Below, piece by piece: positions 60,918 to 64,000 of a DNA stretch of 64,000 bases. The notes under the pieces are model-generated. The model was not told the DNA's origin. It ran no database searches and saw nothing but the letters and a program-made list of their open reading frames with translations. The DNA is from Bigelowiella natans CCMP2755 (lineage: Eukaryota; Cercozoa; Chlorarachniophyceae). The stretch's first letter is position 1, and the number at the start of each line of letters is the position of its first letter. The translations under genes and the position numbers were made by a program. The DNA is taken from contig ADNK01001587.1 in the NCBI GenBank assembly GCA_000320545.1, positions 54,925-118,924 on the forward strand, read 5' to 3'.

Positions 60918-62940
60918 TTCGGGATTATTTTCTTCAAAGATCTTCAATGCTTTAGACACAGGAAATACATTACCTGTAAGGCGACTTCTGATATTTGCAC
61001 GAGGCGATATAGAAATTGTAACAAATCAGATCTCTCAATTGCTAATAAACATGTCTGGAATCGAAATTATAAAATTGAAGGCTATCGTGCATTCGCTTTG
61101 GCTAATAACCCGGTTTTTCATATATGTACTGCATTTAGAGCATACGCATATACCGCCCTAATAATTTGATGAGGTGCGTGGTTCTAGCTTTTGTGAGAGA
61201 TCCATGACGCACATGAACAAATGATTTTGTATGTCTGCGTACATGCACACACATGTACACTAGTACACATGTAGACACAGCATGTTTGCATTGCATCACT
61301 ACGTTTACCCCAATAAACAAGTGAAGTACTCTAGCTAGTATTTGCTAGCAGCTTGCTGATATGCGGACTCAAATAGAAAATTCGCTTGCTTGCCGGTCTA
61401 GCGGTGTGTGTGCGAACGCCACGCGTGTGCGTGCAATGTCCATTGCACCACTGTTCCTGCGCTATCATGATTATCCTAGATGAACGAGCTTGCGAGGATT
61501 CAGCTAGTGTCATTGTGTGAGACGGATGCAATGAAAATTTTGAATTTGTTCGTTCAATTGTCACCCTGATGTCATCACAAGTCCGTCAAACCCGGCAACG
61601 ACGGGGTTGTGAACAGTGCAGCGCTTGCGACGCGCTTTGAAGCAGCAGGCAGTTGTAGTTAGTCAAAGAAAAGTCATCAGTACTTGTCCGATGGCCAAAC
61701 CTGAAAAAATGACCGAAATGTTGACCAAAATGTCCATTTTCAAGGCCTCAAAGTGTGAAAATTCACACCCGTTGCATATTGTATAGCGGATGCACGCTGC
61801 GCGTTTGTTCTCTGCCACATTTTGAATGCTTTTGCGTGTGCGTTTGACCAAATGTGACATGCACGAAAAATTTCAAAGAAATGCGAGCAAATCCAATGTC
61901 CATTACATCACATGACGCGCTCGGTCGCGCGCAAAAGCTTCCAAATGCACATTCTGGCGATTCGTTACAGGTTTGACGGACTTGTGCATGTTAACTGTGT
62001 CTATTATTGATGCAGCTGCACATTGTCAAAACAGTGCGTAGTAGCTACACGATGTGCACGGTGCATGGAAAGTGACTCATTTTGTTGTGACAGTCATCGA
62101 GTGCATGACACATGCATTAGAGACAAATGTGAGTAAACGCATTTGATTTTTTCAATGGTCATCCGCCCAATGTACTAGTGTAGCTGCATTTAGCTACGCA
62201 AAAGCTGCGAACACAGTGCACGAACAGCTTGCATGTTTCAATCTAGCCAATGTCTAACTTCATTCCAACACAACTTGCAGTCATGCATGTCACAAGATGA
62301 CAACAGTGACATGCAGTTTCAATTTGCACAACAAACAGCCACACATCTAGATAATGGGAAACACAAACTGCGCTGCAAAATGCGCGACATTCCAGACTCA
62401 TCAATGAACAACATGCATTTGATTGCGATGCATGAAATAATAGACATAGTAATAGCATATATAGTATATATATGATATTACGTGATATGATATTACGTGT
62501 CTATAATTGAAATACATCATCATGGCGGAAACCAACAACAGATTGAACATTATTAGCGCTGTATGTAGCCGCGTTGCATTGCAAAGCTACTACGACATAT
62601 AAGAACCAATTTAATTGATTGATTACATCCGTCTTACATCGTGAAAACATGAACCCAAATTGATCTCTAATTGGCGCATTTGACTTGCGTTCTCACGTAC
62701 ATATCTAGATATAATATGTGCGCTCACTGCATCATTGAAAGTTGATCTCGCTTAGCGCCACAATCAGTTGCTGGTAGACATGTCTTTAAAACATACTAAA
62801 TGGTGCGCGGCGTAGCGACCATTATGAAAATTCTGCATCGCACGACCAAATTGATTATCATTGATACTAAAGACTAACGTACAACTAAATTCCTATTGCA
62901 CACAAAATGAATGATGAAAACTACAATCTTATTTTTGTAG
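60918..62940. other. Downstream spacer with TGCA-rich block E
   Basis: From about 61130 to 62780 it has the same word composition as blocks A-D, with GTCTAGCGGTG (61396-61406), a half palindrome arm TGTGTCTATTATTGA (about 61996-62010) and palindrome P4 (62436-62508). No exon is recognised. The first 240 bases are open in two frames but carry no protein features. Confidence 0.55.
62436..62508. repeat. Palindromic element P4
   Basis: The left part AATAATAGACATAGTAATAG (from 62436) pairs with the right part TATTACGTGTCTATAATT (62491-62508). The arms match less well than in P1-P3, but the TATAGACA/TGTCTATA core is kept. Confidence 0.55.
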
Positions 62941-63054
62941 GAAGCATCAACAGCAGCAAGTATGGTATTCAGAGAGAAAATATTTGTCAAACCGTAGATT
63001 CTCTCAAGACCGAACCACACGTTTCGGAGATGACGAAGACATGAATGAACTAGA
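62941..63054 (+). CDS. Single exon of a possible further gene (partial)
   Basis: After a TTATTTTTGTAG acceptor the frame starting G|AAG CAT CAA runs open to GA|GTAAGT at 63055, with residues such as VWYSERKYL and DRTTRFGDDEDMNEL. Both signals are good consensus sites. No start, second exon or family could be found. A competing short frame from ATG 62907 also exists. Confidence 0.3.
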
Positions 63055-63535
63055 GTAAGTTGAGTTTAAATCAGAAGTACGGGAGGTTGTATTTTTCTGA
63101 ACCAAACGATCGCTTGGAACTTTTATTGAGCGACTTCTCTCTGCATATCTGGGAGATAAATTATGACGGGTAAGATAGAATGAATTACTGAATGAAGATA
63201 TCTGCTATTTGGTTTTCTAATGTGTGAAATTCAACTCACAAACTGGATGACAGCTAATCAATCTTGAATATGAGTTAAATGATTACTGCTACTTCCATTG
63301 TTACCCACACAGACACGCACGCGCACGTAAATAGATTTAAGTCCAGTTATGATTATGTTGTCTCAATGTTTCTAATAAGAAAGACTAACTTTCCCCCATA
63401 TGATGAGTGCATTGTGCTTGACATAGCTGATACTGTTTGAGGTTTCTTTAATGGAAAATGTGCTCCGAAACCATACTCAGGAGCATTAGGAAGCGGCCTA
63501 TTTTATAATCATCATCTCAATTACTGACTGTCAAT

Positions 63536-63581
<46 letters not shown>

Positions 63582-63840
63582 CATCCAAACTGCCAACCTC
63601 GCCAATCTTCAATTTTCTCACTCTATGTTATATCTGTCTGGAATTTTTTTCAGCACCTTTTCTCATTCATGTGCTCGAAGTTGCAAAACTGCATCATTTT
63701 ACGTGAAGGTAGAGGTTTTAGCTGTTTATGTCGCCGTAGTGCTGCTTGGTTTTCAGTATTGTACTCGGGGGTCTGAACATAAGCCGAACAATAAAGTGTG
63801 ATAGGTGATGAATTCATATTGAATCCCCTTGCCCTCCTTT
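63055..63840. other. AT-rich stretch, nothing recognised except (CA)n(TA)n
   Basis: Holds a (CA)-(TA)n tract at about 63536-63579. No exon or RNA gene seen. Confidence 0.4.
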
Positions 63841-63842
63841 CC

Positions 63843-63996
<154 letters not shown>

Positions 63997-64000
63997 GGGA

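Noticed and set aside
60918-61161. Extension of the HECT protein past its TAA, or an overlapping 107-codon frame
   Set aside because: The HECT domain is complete and ends in the usual place. Two different frames are open here, which fits chance, and neither has recognisable features.

Overview
This is nuclear DNA of a unicellular eukaryote. The genes are split by many GT-AG introns whose reading phases agree from exon to exon. There are no operons or bacterial-type signals, and introns and spacers are packed with microsatellites: (TA)n, (CA)n, (GA)n, (GAT)n and (AGT)n. The species cannot be named from the window. A repeat-laden protist genome, for example a rhizarian, would fit, but that is a guess.

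Layout: (1) 157-542 (+), last two exons of an unknown gene. (2) 2041-2574 (+), a weak coding candidate. (3) 3249-8050 (+), an 18-exon class III PLP aminotransferase, reconstructed to 491 residues. (4) 10697-14041 (-), a triose-phosphate-translocator/SLC35-type transporter with an in-frame stop and a likely frameshift. (5) 14402-17467 (+), a phytanoyl-CoA-dioxygenase-type 2-oxoglutarate oxygenase fused to several N-terminal zinc-binding motifs. (6) 19050-29561 (-), a RecQ DNA helicase in about 25-30 exons with an acidic, polyQ/polyD tail. (7) 29876-30648 (+), a small three-exon orphan gene. (8) 33651-60917 (+), one giant gene of roughly 7,000-7,500 codons encoding a HECT ubiquitin ligase with RCC1, UBA, SPRY, repeated LamG/ConA-like, discoidin-like and jacalin-like domains. 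(9) 62941-63054 (+), one exon of a possible further gene. The window ends in a roughly 150-bp TC/TA/GA palindrome.

Two neighbouring gene pairs are divergent with short shared upstream regions (transporter/dioxygenase, 360 bp; RecQ/orphan, about 314 bp). The spacers that lie downstream of genes each carry a block with unlike composition: rich in TGCA, GTGCAC, CATG and CTAGC words and almost free of microsatellites. These blocks (about 1.0-1.9, 8.1-9.65, 17.6-18.95, 31.0-33.0 and 61.1-62.8 kb) share an 11-bp word and, in three of them, a palindromic element with arms like TGATAGACATGCAATA/TATTGCTGTGTCTATCA. No such block occurs in the divergent upstream regions or inside genes. They are the best candidate for something undescribed here, together with the lectin-rich HECT ligase and the zinc-motif/PhyH fusion.

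The genes do not form one pathway. Coordinates of multi-exon genes are the outer limits, with exon boundaries given in the evidence where read.
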